Shown: positions 63,762 to 64,000 of the stretch, piece after piece
Layout of the letters: every line of letters begins with the position of its first letter
Position numbering within the stretch: the stretch's first letter is position 1
NCBI GenBank assembly: GCA_040779345.1
Contig: JBFONU010000004.1
Location: 222,836 to 286,835 of the forward strand
Source of the DNA: Thalassotalea_H sp040779345
Lineage (GTDB): Bacteria > Pseudomonadota > Gammaproteobacteria > Enterobacterales > Alteromonadaceae
Direction of reading: 5' to 3'
Length of the DNA: 64,000 bases
Made by a program: the position numbers and the translations under genes
Notes under the pieces: generated by a model
Told to the model about the DNA's origin: nothing
Databases searched by the model: none
What the model saw: the letters and a program-made list of their open reading frames with translations, nothing else

Positions 63762-64000
63762 AAATGTTCCATTAGTTTTGCTGATATATATAAATTACAT
63801 TTTAACCGAATTTGATACGAGATGTGGATAATAAATATAAAGTAAAACGAAGTCCTCAAATTCAAGTCACAAAAAAAGGCTAGGCGTTAGGATAGCTTTT
63901 TGATGGGCCTTTATGCACTAATGCGTTGAAAGCAAGATGCTTAGGAGCAGCGTCACATACGTTTTCTTAATGACATAACCTTAAGATCGGCGCTAACGCG
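63762..64000. other. Upstream region of rluF to the window edge
   Basis: About 240 bases of AT-rich sequence. I see no gene or structure I can support here beyond the rluF leader; a gene may begin beyond the edge. Confidence 0.4.

Noticed and set aside
1..64000. CRISPR arrays, rRNA and tRNA genes
   Set aside because: No regularly spaced repeats and no tRNA or rRNA-like stretch was seen on either strand.

Overview
The window looks like chromosomal DNA of a marine gammaproteobacterium of the order Alteromonadales, most likely the Colwelliaceae (Colwellia or Thalassotalea-like). This is an inference from the AT-rich composition, the gene set (fbp, manganese-type pyrophosphatase, topB, ssb, yajR, uvrA, fadH, pssA, rluF) and the protein style. 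No rRNA, tRNA or CRISPR array was seen.

Left core (1-18.6 kb): the 3' end of a gene; a MocR/PdxR-type regulator co-transcribed with a Bcr/CflA drug exporter and divergent from a 52-residue ORF plus an EamA transporter; a sugar-type binding protein; a large secreted zinc metalloprotease; fbp; ppaC; a signalling cluster (triple-PAS sensor kinase, single receiver, receiver plus degenerate kinase, GNAT acetyltransferase); a NatAB-type ABC exporter; and topB.

Genomic island (18,630-44,566): about 26 kb lies between topB and ssb, which converge. It is bounded by two 33-bp direct repeats with two mismatches. Each repeat is the rho-independent terminator hairpin of ssb, so the island appears to have entered at that terminator and left a working terminator at each end. 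From the right end it carries: (a) a six-gene operon read leftward from a consensus promoter (TTGACA, 17 bp, TATAAT), encoding three large tyrosine recombinases, two small coiled-coil proteins and a RecD-like helicase; (b) a two-gene rightward cassette encoding a short MbcA/ParS-like protein and a fusion of a low-molecular-weight tyrosine phosphatase with a Xre/MbcA/ParS domain; (c) a divergent WYL regulator heading a leftward defence operon hsdM-hsdS-hsdR, followed without a break by a STAND NTPase with TPRs, a GHKL ATPase and a STAS-like/winged-helix protein; (d) after a UUCG-loop terminator, a CBASS operon (CD-NTase, E2-like protein with a SEC-C tail, two-TM SAVED effector) followed by two uncharacterised membrane proteins; (e) two small unknown genes at the left end.

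Right core (44.6-64 kb): ssb, a YbgC-like thioesterase, a periplasmic binding protein, pssA, a chemotaxis receptor, fadH, a GreA/GreB-like protein, yajR, uvrA, a TlpA-like thioredoxin, a two-gene split spermidine-synthase-like pair, a PEGA/formylglycine-generating-enzyme-like protein and rluF.

The best candidates for something undescribed are the phosphatase-ParS fusion cassette (35.3-36.2 kb) and the STAND-GHKL-STAS genes appended to the type I restriction operon (24.7-29.0 kb). All functions are read from motifs and neighbours; no database search was possible.
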